Shown: positions 1 through 12,700 of the stretch, one piece after another
Position numbering within the stretch: position 1 is the stretch's first letter
How the letters are laid out: every line of letters begins with the position of its first letter
Source of the DNA: Bagarius yarrelli
Taxonomy: Eukaryota; Chordata; Actinopteri; Siluriformes; Sisoridae
DNA length: 64,000 nt
Direction: 5' to 3'
Assembly (NCBI GenBank): GCA_005784505.1
Contig: VCAZ01000113.1
Coordinates: forward strand, 572,501 to 636,500
Program-made: the position numbers and the translations under genes
Notes under the pieces: model-generated
What the model saw: the letters and a program-made list of their open reading frames with translations, nothing else
Told to the model about the DNA's origin: nothing
The model's database searches: none

Positions 1-140
1 CTTATCTACTGTCCTGAAACTCGTTAAACGGGTTATAGAAACGCGGACCGAAAATTCTCCACAAGTTTTAAACATTACCTCACCTCACCTCACCTCACCA
101 TACCTATGACCCATCAATCCACCAGCTCATTATACATAAG

Positions 141-1035
141 CGAAAATACACTCCAGGTTAATGAAAACACCTGAGAGAAAATACACTCTGGTTTAGAAAA
201 ACACCTGAGAGAAAATACACTCTGGTTTTAAAAACACCTGAGAGAAAATACTCCGGTTTACACTCCGGTTTAGAAAAACACCTGAGAGAAAATACACTCT
301 GGTTTAGAAAAACACCTGAGAGAAAATACACTCTGGTTTAATGCACCTGAGAGAAAATACACTCTGGTTTAATGCACCTGAGAGAAAATACACTCCAGTT
401 TAATGCACCTGAGAGAAAATACACTCTGGTTTAATGCACCTGAGAGAAAATACACTCCAGTTTAATGCACCTGAGAGAAAATACACTCCGGTTTAATGCA
501 CCTCAGAGAAAATCAGTCCAGTGTAATGCACTTGAGGTAAAATACACCCTGGTTTTATGCACCTGAGGTAAAATACACTGCGGTTTAATGCACCTGAGAG
601 AAAATACACTCCGTTTTATAAAAACACCTGAGTTTTATAAAAACACCCGAAAAACCCTGAGAGAAAATACACTCCGGTTTATAAAAACACCTGAGAGAAA
701 ATACACTCCGGTTTATAAAAACACCTGAGAGAAAATACCCTCCGGGTTATAAAAACACTGAAAATACACTCCGGTTAATAAAAAAACACCTGAGAGAAAA
801 TACACTCCGGTTTATAAAACACCTGAGAGAAAATACACTCCGGTTTAATGCACCTGAGAGAAAATACACTCCGGTTTTATGCACGTGAGGTAAAATACAC
901 TCTGGTTTATAACACCTGAGAGAAAATACACTCCGGTTTAATGCACCTGAGAGAAAATACACTCTAGTTTAATGCACCTGAGAGAAAAATCAGTCCAGTT
1001 TTAATGCACGCGAGGTAAAAATACGCTTCAGTTTC
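141..1035. repeat. Minisatellite, about 31-40 bp unit
   Basis: About 26 to 28 tandem units built on CACCTGAGAGAAAATACACT followed by CCGGTTTAATG. Two sub-types alternate: a 31-bp unit (…TTTAATGCACC) and a longer one with TTTATAAAAACACC. Variant spacers and GAGGTAAAAT forms mark the edges. The repeated reading frame on the - strand (747-962) is a by-product, not a gene. Confidence 0.95.
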
Positions 1036-2696
1036 ACTACACAAAACACACTTCAGCTTACCACCAATGACACCCAACACACTGTTTTACATTCAAGTTC
1101 ACAATTCCTTTCGATCTGGTGTCATTCTTAGCATTCTGTTTCACTATTTCTCTCTTGGCTGAGCTGATTGTGACCTGGGTTTCCGGTAGTTTCCCCCTTG
1201 GCATTTAAAATAAGAGTTACCGCACACACTTTTTTTAATACCCAGTTGTTCATGCGTGTCACTAACTCGGAATGAAATTGAAAGCTATATTGCTAATGTG
1301 TTAGCGCCGGGAAATGTTTCAGCTGATGGCACTAACACAGCCAGCATTATTGTTACGGTTAAGGTGAGTCCTCTTAAGCTGGTGGAAACTCATGGTGCTG
1401 TACCGTGTGTGTGTGTGTGTAAATTCTCATATTAGTATTTGATCTTTTTAATATTTCTACTTGTTGCTCAATATTTGTACCACTTTAGCTGCTGTGGGAT
1501 TTGTCATTATTTTGTCTTGCGCTGTTGTCTCTTCTAATTTATAAGTTTAAGATGGCACCCTTTTCCTGCTCGGGTTGTGATGGAAGCTGTGTGTAAGCGA
1601 GCACTGGTTTTTTTTCTGTCAAGTGGGTATTACTGGGGGAAGGGGTGAGGGGGTTGTTGGTGTGTGGGGGGTGCAAGGCCAAAGATGACAGCGGCCTCTT
1701 TGTCTCTCATTTCTTGGAGGCGTGTGAATGTGTCTGTGCCTGCCCTGGCTCACGTGTTGTCCCCCTCTCTGTGTTCTTTTGTTCGGTCAATCTGGGAGCC
1801 GCCCCTAATTGAATGGGATTATATCTCGGTGGGGGATTGATTCCAGGGTCCCAGGGCTAGTACAATACAGACTCCGCCCTTCTTCCCACCCCTCCTCTCG
1901 CGCCTGCTTCCCTATGGCCAAAAGGCCTCGGTACTCAGAATAAAGCGCCGATGAGAGAATCACACTCCTGGGAAAAGGAGGCTAGCCACAGAGATAGTGT
2001 TTGGAAGTTCATTCCGCACGCACATAGCGCTCTGGATCATCTGTTGATGTCGGGGTTGTTTGTTTGCAAACATGTCCAGGAATGTCCTTTATGTTCTGGC
2101 CTGATAATCTATAAGATGATGATTTGTCTATCGAATCTTTCTGTGTACATGTGACTGGGATAGTTCCTGTTCCTTGTTTAATCAGTTCTCACTGTGGAGG
2201 TCTTGGATCTATGCATAGTTGCCTGCACACATATGCTCAGATGTGCACAAATGGAAGAAACAGGTGCTAAATGGAGCCTAAAGACAGCTAATATCCGAGC
2301 AGTCAGTAATGCCCTGTTTGAAGATCGCTGTTCTTTACACTTTATTGAGACATTACAAGTGACATTAACCCACAAGGCACTTACGCTTATACATTTTGAG
2401 GCTGCACATAAGAGGTCAAAGTTTAAAGCTTATGTCACATGTCTGTTTCATTTTCTTTTTTTCCCCCCACTTAACTCTTGCAATCTGGCCCTGTTGTGTA
2501 GAAGTGTGTGAGAATTTCCTGTGCATTGCTATGCACAGAGGCCCGTTGTCGGTGCAGGTTCCAGCCGGGGTCCTTGTGATGAGGAATTCCTGTGTATACG
2601 TACACATGCCAATGAATTGATAACGAATTGTAATTTTCTATCTCCGCTTGAGTACGTTTTAGTATGGTTTGAATAGCGACTACCCCTAGAACCAAA

Positions 2697-2876
2697 GGTG
2701 GGCAGTCTCAGTCCTGGAGGGGTCGGTGTCCTGCAGAGTTTAGCTCCAACTTGTCTTAACACACCTACCTGTAAGTTTCAAGTAAACCTAGCAAGATCTT
2801 AAGGTGTGTTTGATTAGGGTTGGAGGTAAACTCTGCAGGACACCCCGACCCTCCAGGACCGAGATTGCCCACCCCT
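2697..2876. mobile_element. Palindromic foldback MITE, copy 1
   Basis: About 180 bp whose ends are inverted copies: GTGGGCAGTCTCAGTCCTGG… at the left and …CCAGGACCGAGATTGCCCAC at the right, both containing CTGCAGAGTTTA. Same family as the copies at 14049-14214 and 31420-31578. Such foldbacks in fish are usually non-autonomous hAT derivatives. Confidence 0.75.
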
Positions 2877-3510
2877 GCCTAAGACTGTAAGCAGGCAAAA
2901 AAACACTGATTTGTACTATTGTCCTTCAATCACAAAGGACTGGTTTATAATGTCAGAGCATATTTGTATCACTGTGCAGGGAAAAGCATTCTGGTTCTTC
3001 ATTGTGTACAATGGAATGTTAGTGAAATGACCTAGTGCCTGATTGCAATTATTAATATTGCAGTAAATTTAGGCTTTAGAATAATTAATCATAAAGGTTT
3101 TGTTTTTGAGATTTCTCTTATCTCACCACTTTCACAGGGTCTTAAAGTCGACATTTATTATAGCTAAAAACAGACTCGATATTAAGATTACTTTAGTCTT
3201 TTTTTTTATTTTTTATTTTTATTAACTGCGGTAGAACACTCGCACACCAACAAACAACCATGTCTTAGTCAATAACACAAGTATTACATTAATATTAGAC
3301 TAAATGTTAATGAAATAAATACTTCGACTAAACCAACATCTTAAAGAAAATTGTTGAAAAATAAAAAAAAATACCATTTAATACCACCAAATAAACACTT
3401 AAGGCCGGTGAAGTGGGTTGAGGCACCGGCACCCAAATGCGCAGTTAAAAGCAAAAATGGTGTTGTTTAATTAATACTCAATGTTTAAATGAAAAAATGT
3501 GACACAAGTT

Positions 3511-3650
3511 TTGAAAGACCGGGGTTCGATTCCCAGCACCCAATTGCTCAGTTGGGCAATTCATAACCCCCAATTGCACAGTTGCAAGGAGATAATTGTA
3601 AGTCGGTCTGGATAAGAGCACATGCCAACTGCCGTAAACGTAAATCGTAC
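3511..3650 (+). mobile_element. tRNA-derived SINE fragment (L2-type tail)
   Basis: Contains the B-box-like GGGGTTCGATTCCCAGCACC, the body word CAATTGC, and the tail GTAAGTCGGTCTGGATAAGA. The head is missing. It is one of about fourteen related copies in the window, in both orientations. Confidence 0.7.
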
Positions 3651-5173
3651 ATTCAGTCCTGAAAACCTTGTCTTGTGGAGGAGTTTTCATTTTGGCTACC
3701 AGAAAAGTGTCGGCACGCCTTGCAAAATATTGCATCTGTAGTCCGGATGTATCCTGTCTAGATTCATCAAACCATCTGCTTAAAAAGCTGAAAAGCATTA
3801 TCTGTTGTCCTTATGTGCAAACTTGTGGAGGAGTCAATATAAAGTATTTGGATTTTTTTTGCGAGTTAACACACAGGTTGATTGCAGTGCACAAAAAACA
3901 CAAACTTCTATACACACAATGGCTCAAGCAAGATAACCGCTAATTGACTAATGCAGATGTCAATCAAATTTATCCAGCATCATCAGCAACCATATATTAT
4001 TTTAGGGTTGGAGATGGAGAGTTTCATCACATTACATTGTATCTATGATTTGTTGGTAGAAATGTTTAACATTAATATGACTGCCAAATATGACATTTTT
4101 TTAAAATTGAAAATGACATCCAGAACCAGCGCTATAAGCAACAATAATAAAATAAAATAGTGAAATGAAAAAAGACGGGAACCGAAGTCTTGCTTGCTGA
4201 TAATGTGGTCTATAACTCCTCCCTGAACATCCTGCTGCCCTGTATCTTGCTCTCTTATTGACTGTAAGACATCACTAGTATATTTTTCTGGTTGGAACTC
4301 ATTTCACACAGAAGGATTTTGAATCACCTACAGGTCCAGATATATAACATGGCAAATATTTCATTCGTGATACAGATTTATGCATGCGCAGTGGAGAGAA
4401 TTGGAAAAATTGCTGAAATCTTGAATGGGATGTTCACTTGGAAGCAAATATTTGTATTGATTTTAATTTGATTATATAGTAATTAAGTTTGTCCAGACAA
4501 ACGTGAAATGTGACTGTGAAGGCCTTTTTTATTTCTGAAGTATTTATTTATTACATAAAGCCCTTTTTTTGTTGCCTTTCCAGAATAACCACCTTTTTAA
4601 ATAACTATATTGTGAAATATATCGTTCGGTCTAACTTGACTAGAGCTCTTGTTAGACAAAGTCATCATTAGTAAGATATATTTAATTAAGCGGTGTTAAT
4701 TTCCTATTTATGTATATTTATAAATTTTTTTAAGATAGGGTTTAAAGGTACAAAAAAGATTTTTTGAAACTTTAGTGGTTATACTACATTACTTTAGTGT
4801 TTATTATAGGTTACGTAGAACATTTACCATAAAAGCTATGAATAAAACCAATAATTCAATTCATGCTTCCAAGCTGCTATCTTAAACATTTACAAAGAAC
4901 CCAGTGATCTCATAAAATCTGACTGTTCTGTAGTTCAGCTGGGTCCAGGATAAAGACTCCCTGCTCTGCTGCCTGCAGAGTGCCGATGGCTATGTACAGC
5001 CAACAAGAGACAGGAGACAGCAGGCTCACTTTTGCTGAGCAAGCAAAATAATCGAAGCCAGATGACTGTTCTTTCAAAACAAACCCCATCTGGAGTTCTC
5101 ATAATATAGATGCATTGACTGTCATTAAAACCATTGTAGCATTCATCTAAATAGACTTTGAGCTCGCTTATAT

Positions 5174-5700
5174 GTGGCTGTGCAACGGATCGCAGTTGAT
5201 CCGCGATCCCTCCGCGAACCCACGGAGAAGTCGTGTTTACATGACCGGGGCATGTTAATCAGTTAACGATGGCTAGCGGAGGAGCAAAAAACATTGAAAA
5301 GCCTCCCGTGTCATTCAAATCACATGTATGGGAGCATTTTGGCTTTACGGGCTAAAGTGATAATTACATCTATCAGGAAGTTTATCGCTAGGAGGGAAAT
5401 GCGAAGTCCAGTGCTACAGACACGCCCCCGCCCCCGTTTTTGAGATTCACACAAGAGGGGAAGTTAAAGAGGTACAATATAAATATCTCGGTGACCACAG
5501 ATAATGTTAGAATCCAAGTAAATGTAGTGACAGCAGCGCAACTGACCACTTCGGTTTCTAGCGAAAGGGTGTTATTCACAGCCGGTTACTTGCCGTTCTC
5601 CTTTTTTGCTGATCCAAAAAAATGATCCGATCCATGACTCCAAAACTGTTATGTGATCTGAACTGTGAGTTTTGTGATCCGTTACAACACTAAAAAAATA
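5174..5700 (+). mobile_element. Internally deleted hAT transposon (BED-finger start plus C-terminal remnant)
   Basis: An ATG at 5269 opens a short frame (VSFKSHVWEHFGF) like the BED zinc-finger start of ZBED/hAT transposases, ended by TAA at 5353-5355. Further on (5440-5625) the frame includes VSSERVLFTAG, which resembles the SERVFSTAG motif of the hAT dimerization domain. Ends carry the inverted words AACGGATC (left) and GATCCGTTA (right). The catalytic middle is deleted, so it cannot make transposase. Confidence 0.7.
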
Positions 5701-5979
5701 TAAAAAATATAAAAAAGTGATGTTTTATTTGGGAATGCCTCCTGCTTTCCTCAAGGTATGTTAAAAATATGTTAAATGAGCTCGTAGAATTTTTGGTGCT
5801 AGAAAAAGAGATCTAAATAAGCAACTGTTAATTCTTTTTTTTTTTTTTTTTTTTTTTTGCTTTCCCGATTCAACAGGGCCCAAATGGTTCTGCCGTGGGT
5901 TTTTTAGAGAACTTTTCTTCCTCCAAACCCCCACATTTTTTTAACTATCCGGCATAGTGGCATCGATTCCTACAGGATT

Positions 5980-6735
5980 ATGTCTGCAGCACAGACGCAG
6001 AATGACAGTGAGCAGCGGTGGAGCTGTCTGGAGTCTCTGGGTCTTAGTCCCAGAGAGCTTGTTCTGGCTGAGGCTTTGCAGATGGAGTATGATGCGCTCT
6101 CTCGCCTAAAACATGACAAAAATCCTGCTGAAAGGGGAGAGTCTGAGAGTAGCAAGACCATGCCATCCCGGCATACACAACCAAGACGTATCCCTAGTCC
6201 AACTGGGACTAATTTGCGCCAAGGTTTTTCAGGGTCTGATCCAGTTCTCAACCTCATCCAGCCTGGAGGTTCCAGCCCATCTAGATCGAACATGGCTCCT
6301 CATGGCTACAGCAAGGAACCGCTTTATATACTAGAAAATCCTGGAAAGAACGATTATGAAAAAATGACTGAAGGGCTTTTAAAAGGATTGCCACCCCCAG
6401 ACGAACCTCCTCCAGCAATTCCACCAAGGAATCCAATACCTCAACCAGACACATTCCACCTCTGCAGGGGTACAGCTCCCAGAGATGTAAACCTGTTCAG
6501 CCCTGAGGTGGACCAACCCAAACTTCTCTCTGGTGAAACTTTAAACTATGACAACTTGAATGACTCTCTTATGAAGCTCAGTGGAAGGCAGTCACCTAGA
6601 CATCTAAAAGCGAATGGCGACCAATCTGGGAAGCCTGTGGCTCGCAGCAAAACGCTACCCCCTCAGGTGCCCCCTCGCACGTATTTGCCTGGGCAAAAGG
6701 GTGTCCGGAACAATCGCAGGGTGTCAGCTGATCCG
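5980..6735 (+). CDS. pik3c2b: pik3c2b coding exon 1 (residues 1-252)
   Basis: Begins at ATG 5980 (A at -3) and ends in phase 0 at donor gtatgt. An acceptor (long T tract then CAG at 5874-5876) suggests the exon really starts at 5877 with about 100 nt of 5' UTR; a second CAG lies at 5973-5975. The protein opens with the conserved stretch ending EALQMEYDALSRL (31-43). Two SH3-ligand-like proline motifs follow: PPPAIPPR at 143-150 and LPPQVPPRTY at 226-235. The family N-terminus is known for clathrin and adaptor contacts. Without splicing the frame runs on only to a stop at 6772-6774. Confidence 0.95.
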
Positions 6736-9700
6736 GTATGTGCTGTAACAATTCCTGGTTTGATAATAGTTTAAAGTATAATGGCTTATAGCAGAAATGT
6801 ACTGGGGTCACTGTTTTGATGGTTAAGGTAGTTGTTAATAAAGTAATTATAATAAACACTGAACCCTGTAGCCCAATAAAGAGATACTTACGTGACTTTT
6901 ATTGTAAATAGTGGCACAATAACTTGGTTTGATTAATCGTCCTTTCACGCAGGTTTCACTTCGATCCAGACACAATGGTTTTGGCTATGAGCTCTTCCAA
7001 GTTTCTGAGGAGCGTGATGAGGAGGTGGCTGCCTTCTGTCATATGCTCGATGTGTGAGTTTTCTAATAACAATACTTTTTTTTTTTTTTTTAGTTAATTT
7101 AAATTTCCAAAGCACGTAAACTAAATCTCATACAATTTGCAAAAGAATATCAACATTTAAACTGACAGACTATGTCAATTTATCAGGACATATGGTTATG
7201 TCACTTTTATATAATTAGTGGGGTAGGATGTAGCCTTAGACTGTGGCTGATTCTCATAGTAACTGACGAAAGCATGTTTCGTGGCTTGATAACGTAAAAC
7301 CGGTGCTGAAAATAGCACTGAAAAATGTCTATTGTAGTTAAAGTATTGGTACTTAGCGTTAGGGTTTAGGGTTAGGGTTATTTTACTTAAGTAGAAGTAC
7401 TGAAAAATAATGTGTGTTTTGTTAAAATGACTACTCGAATTATTTGAGTTGTTAAAATGATTACTTAAGTGTCATGTCTTATGTTTAAACAGATCATAAA
7501 TGAAAAAAATTAAATCTTTCAAAATATCAGAGTCAGTTTTTGTTTAAGTTGTGAAAGAATTTGTTCTTATTTGATTACCATTTATTTTACTAGGTAACCA
7601 TAAGCAAACGTTCCTCATTGTAAGTGATCTGTAGGTTGCAAATTTTCGTTCATGATCTTTAGCTGCCACAGAATAAATGTTTGATATGGAATGTTTGTTT
7701 GTTTTTTTTGCCTAATTCGAGTCAAATCGATAAGAATTATCATCGAGAAACAGAATCGCTATAATTCAAACGATACCCAACCCTACTTAAGAGTCAGACA
7801 GTAAATAAATACTACTAAATATTACAACAAAATATTACTTGGCTCTTGAGAAGGTATTAGTATTTGACCTATAAAAACTACATAATATAATTCCACTTTA
7901 AATTTAAAGCAAAACTTTTTTTTGTACCAATGTAGCAAAGTTAAATAATTTATGCTTAAACAATTTAACATACCACAGTTTAGTTATACTCAAAAAGAGG
8001 GAAAAAATGACTCGAGTACTGTAACCTTTGGTAGTGGAGCTAGCCCATAATGACATGGTTTAGGGTTATGGTTTATGGTTACATATTAACCTGTTACATA
8101 TTACATTTAATCAGACATAAAGACTACCAGTCAGTTAATAGCAAAGAAGGTTTTTGCTATACAATACCCAAACCTTCAATAATCGGAATTTTATAGCAAA
8201 CCTAAAAACTAACTTAAAAAAAAGAAAATCCAAACATTGAAAGTTAAAATTAAGACAATAAAATTAAACTTTAGACTGAACAGAATTTCGATATACTACA
8301 TTTGCAAAAAAAACCCCCCAAAAAAAAAAAACATGATATTGTAAGACTTTATAGGTCTAAAAAAAAGCAATGTAAATATTAACACAAATTTTACAAGAAT
8401 TACAAGCCTTATGTATAATATAATAGAATTTGTTACTCGTCTTTTTTAAGTTTTAATGTCGGTGTGATGCAGGTTACGCTCGGCGTATTCCTGCACAGAC
8501 CGCTCTACAAACGCAGGCTTTGTTTGGAGCCCCTGTGTGGCACAAGAGGAGCTGCAGCAGGGACTCGGGGTCAGCATAAAGGTCACCGTCATTGGTGAGC
8601 ACATCCGAGAGCCGCTCATCTTCACCTGTGATGGTAAGCCAAAGTGTACTGATGTTTTTAGTATATTTGTATGTGCAAAATAAAGTGATGGTTGAAAAAG
8701 ACGGCTCTGACATGAAATATTACTGCAATTTTTATTCCAAAAGCAGTTTACCTATTGGACTTAATAGTTAATAGTTAGATTTAATTTGAGTTTTTATTGT
8801 AATAAGATGTTGACTGAAATATGTTGTGATGTATATGTTGAGGTCTCATTTAAGCAGCTCTGGGATTCTGACCCAGAGACACCATATACTGTCAGCGTTG
8901 CTGTTTTTTTTACCCCTGGCTTCATAATTTCCTGAATCGGGTGTGTTAGAACCCCCTAGTTTGCAGCTCAAAAAAAACAAGTGTGGTCTGTCAGTTCATC
9001 GACCATGGTTTTATGATTTATAAAAATTGTATAGCTCGAAAGGCTATGCACTGTTACTTCCTTACTATGTATCACACATTTGGCCAGGACTAGCAAATTC
9101 CATCTGATAGACTGCAAGTGCTTATACTTCTGAATTCTTTTAATGGATTGAATAGTAAGTGTCCTAGCCATCTGTTTTTATGCTTTCCGTTAAAATATGC
9201 AGATTTTTTTAATTTGACTAGCTAAAAGAAGCACAAATATGTATACAAAGGCAAAGGGTAGGATTAGAAAAAGCCTGTGATTGAAGGAAAGGGGAATAAA
9301 CAGGGGAGCATAAAGTATTTGAAAGGAACCCCTGAGTAAAAGTGCAGTAAGTATATTTGACTTTGACTTTGGTAAATTGGTAGAGTAAAAGTTTGAAAGT
9401 ATGCGTTATTTATTGTACAAGTATAAGTACAATAAATAACGCATACTTATACACATACATCATTTTAAACTTTTACTCTAAGTAATAATCAGCCAATTTC
9501 AACCTAGTCAAAGTCAAATATAAAGTATTTTTTACAGTAACTGTACTTAAAAGTAAATGTTCTATACACACCTTTAATAAGACTATAACTTTCTTAGATT
9601 TTATTTTCTTTAAATCTATGATAAATGTTAGTTTTTAAGTATAATAATAATAATGGGGAGACCCCATACTGTTCATTTAAAGTAAACTATTTATATTACC

Positions 9701-12700
9701 AGGAAGTGGTCACGCAGTAAATAAACGACTCAGGTGTTCCCCCCCTGTTCATAAACAGCATTTTTTTTTAGTAAGTACTGAATATGTGGGTTTTTTTTGG
9801 TTACCTGGGTGTGTTTTTTTTAGATAATTTATAGTTTTTGTAACTAATTCTATAAAAATAATAAAACCTGCTTAAAACTGAAAATTGTGTGTGTAGTATA
9901 AGCAAAAAAAATTAACCCATAATTTTATCTTACATTGTAAAAATGTCATTCAACCATGGGGCATATTAACAGAGCAACAGAGTACAATAATCAGATTATA
10001 AACCTTAGGCATGGGGTAATTTAACTGTTAAACTGTTATTTTTATAGGAGAGACACGCCTCTTTGTAAATTTCTATAAAAGTAGTCCTGCCTAAGAAAGA
10101 GTTCAAACCAAGCAGTTTAATTCTAACAAATGTGTTTTATTCTATTAGCGTTTTACCAGGTATAACAAATAGTGGTCATTTTCAGTTGTGCTGCTGAAAT
10201 TGTATTGTTTAATAGAGGGTAAAAAAAGATGGGACCCTTTTTTTGTCCATAATTTATATATATTTTTATCTTTTTAAATAATTTTTAGAAATTTCTTGTT
10301 TAATTGACCAAAAATAGTCGAATTATCCATTCCAAAGTTTTACTGAGTCGCTTCAGTTTGCCGGCTAGTAGTGGCTGTTAAAATAAAGCAGGTGGTTAAG
10401 CATGTGTGGTTAGAAAGAGTATTAACTATCAACTTTTTCAGAAACACCTGTACACCTGCTCATTAATGCATCTAATCCGTCGATCAGGTTGCAGAAGTAC
10501 AATGCATAAAACATTTAAGCTTCAAATCAAACAAAGGATGCTTTTTTTCCCCCTCATAACATTCTGTCCGCAATCTATAAACTCTTTATTGTGTAGGCAT
10601 CCGAGAAGTTTCTGAAACACTTAAACCAATTTAATTGAAATATAAACTTAGAAAAATTAGACGACTGCATAAATGAGCAGGTGTCCAAATTAACGTCGGT
10701 AATATTTATATTTTAAACAAATACAATCACCATTTTGTTTTTTTTTTTGATAAATAGCAAGGCGGCATCAATGTAATCTAAAATAATATCCAATTCCTTG
10801 CTTTCCTAGGTTCCTCCACCATAGACCTGCTTATATACCAGACCTTGTGTTACGCCCATGAGGACCTGGACCTAGTGGACGTGGACGAGTACCTGATGAA
10901 AGTGTGCGGCCAAGCCGAGTATTTCGACAAGTAAGAGCTACATGTAAACTTTCAGAGAAATGTCAGTGCAACATCTGCAAAACCAGTTTCGCTTTTATTT
11001 CAGGAGCTTGTTGACGCTTCTATTTTCAGATTCTCAGTTGTAAGAATAGAGGAAGCTTCAGGGTATATTTTTCAATGCTGTTAATTACTAAAACTATTTT
11101 TATTGAAACATAATTACACATTCACGGTTTTGACTGACATAAAAAGAGTATAAGTGAATTTTTACAGCTCCACAACACAGCTCCTTCTTTGTAAAGTACT
11201 AAGTTATACTTTAGTTGTACTCCTGGAATTTTAATACCTTTATTATCCAAGCTCGAATTTTTAAACAAAAATGTCACGGCATCATTTTGCTATTTGGTTA
11301 AAATAGAGAATCCTAGAACATATATTCAAAGCTAGTCATGAACTTTTTCTTCAGCTGAATCATTTACAATTGGCTGCAACCTGCTTCTCCAAAGGATTCA
11401 CAGAAGTGGTTAAGAGATGCTGAATAATTAAAAGTTTTTTTTTTTTTTGGTTAAATGCTTCGTTTGAACTACTAAAATTCTTTGGTTTTCATTCGAAGTG
11501 CTACTGGCTAGTATACTAACCCACCCATCTATAACATTTTCAGTTTAAGATTTAAGCCAGCTATTATTCTAAAACATTAAGAAACGTTTCACTCATTCGT
11601 GTGTGCCATCCCGAGCAAGAGGCCAGCTTAGGGTTTGGCACCAGGCTATACAGCGGCCTCCTGTAATGCCTTCCTATTGTCATCATGGCGTCCAGGCCAA
11701 TCTCTTTCCCCCAGTACCCTGTGGTTAAAATTCCCACCTCACACTGAGCAAAGAGGTCTGTGGCATCAAGCCCAGATTTCACTCAGTGTTAAAGAAAACA
11801 AAAAAACTATGTGCATTGGGTCAGTCATGAAAAGTAGTTCCCTGACAATGTAACAAGTGGCATTTATATATGCAGTTTCCTTCCTTGACAATGTTTGCTA
11901 CTTGCACTGTGGCCGGAAGAAGGTGATTCCAAAAAAAAGTGCCTGTTTAGTGGTTTGTGGTACAAATAGTCTTGTTATTTAACAAAGGCACCCCTTAGTA
12001 AAAAAAAAAAGTTGTGGCTGCAGAAAACCAAGAACCTCTAACCAGTCTTATAAAACTTAATGTGTTCTTATTTGCTCTGATTCCCTGGTGAGCAGACCAG
12101 TGTGGTTAACAGCAGTGCCTTACTAAACTGTTTTATACAGCTCAGCAGAGACCTAAATCAACCCTTTTATGCTGCTGGGAGTACAATAACATGTGCGTTG
12201 GTGATTGTGAAGTAGGAGTTGAATGTTTTTGCCAAGGGTGCAGCTGGCCGGAAATATGTCTTGTCTTGATAACGTTGAACTGGTGCAAAGTGGGAGAAAC
12301 TTCCTCTATGCAGCACTGTTATTATTCCACTAGTGTTGATGACAGAATCAGCAGTGGCATGCTATTTTATGGAGGTTTGAACAATGAAACATGGGGGGGG
12401 GGATACCAGAAAAGAATAGCGGCAGCTGTTGTAAAATGAGAAATAGGTTGTAGGTTTTTAGATTTTTTTTTTTTAATTATACTTCAACTTTACTCATTTG
12501 ACTGGCAAATCAAGTTCCTGTCAAAGCCTAACAGGTTTCAGTCAATGTATTTAGGTCTAAATTGTGATGTTTATATGAGTTATTGTTGGTTTTAGTTTGT
12601 GACAAGGGACAAAGCTCACTTGTTTCCCTTTCTCTTTTCCTCTTAGCTCTCAGACTTTGGCTGGACTTGAATATATCCAGCAGTGTCTGAAGTTTGAGCG

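Larger units (their letters stand above)
1051..5170. other. Upstream region of pik3c2b, no coding gene seen
   Basis: No ORF with family resemblance. It holds a foldback element (2697-2876) and a SINE fragment (3511-3650). Two stretches could relate to a distal 5' exon or promoter: 1250-1363, which ends in the strong donor aag/gtgagt, and the locally GC-richer 1850-2030 with CTCCGCCC. 4920-5050 is another GC-richer unique block. None can be proved from sequence alone. Confidence 0.4.
6736..12646. other. pik3c2b introns 1-4: mostly unique AT-rich sequence
   Basis: Covers the introns among exons 1-5. Contents seen: an interstitial telomere-like run (7358-7380), a hAT-like end ATACCCAACCCTA near 7775, a palindrome (9345-9545) and a compositionally distinct block at 11565-11790 of unknown origin. 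No other gene or RNA is supported. Confidence 0.5.

Noticed and set aside
747..962. 71-codon - strand frame with repeated FSLRC words
   Set aside because: It is only the minisatellite read in one frame; the repetition follows the DNA unit, not a protein.
141..1035. CRISPR-like array
   Set aside because: The repeats are contiguous, without unique spacers, in vertebrate DNA; it is a minisatellite.
1250..1363. First non-coding exon of pik3c2b ending at aag/gtgagt
   Set aside because: The donor is good but there is no second line of evidence (promoter, conservation or cDNA), so it is only mentioned in the upstream region.
2194..2511. 105-codon + strand frame upstream of pik3c2b
   Set aside because: No domain, weak codon bias and overlapping frames on both strands; treated as chance.
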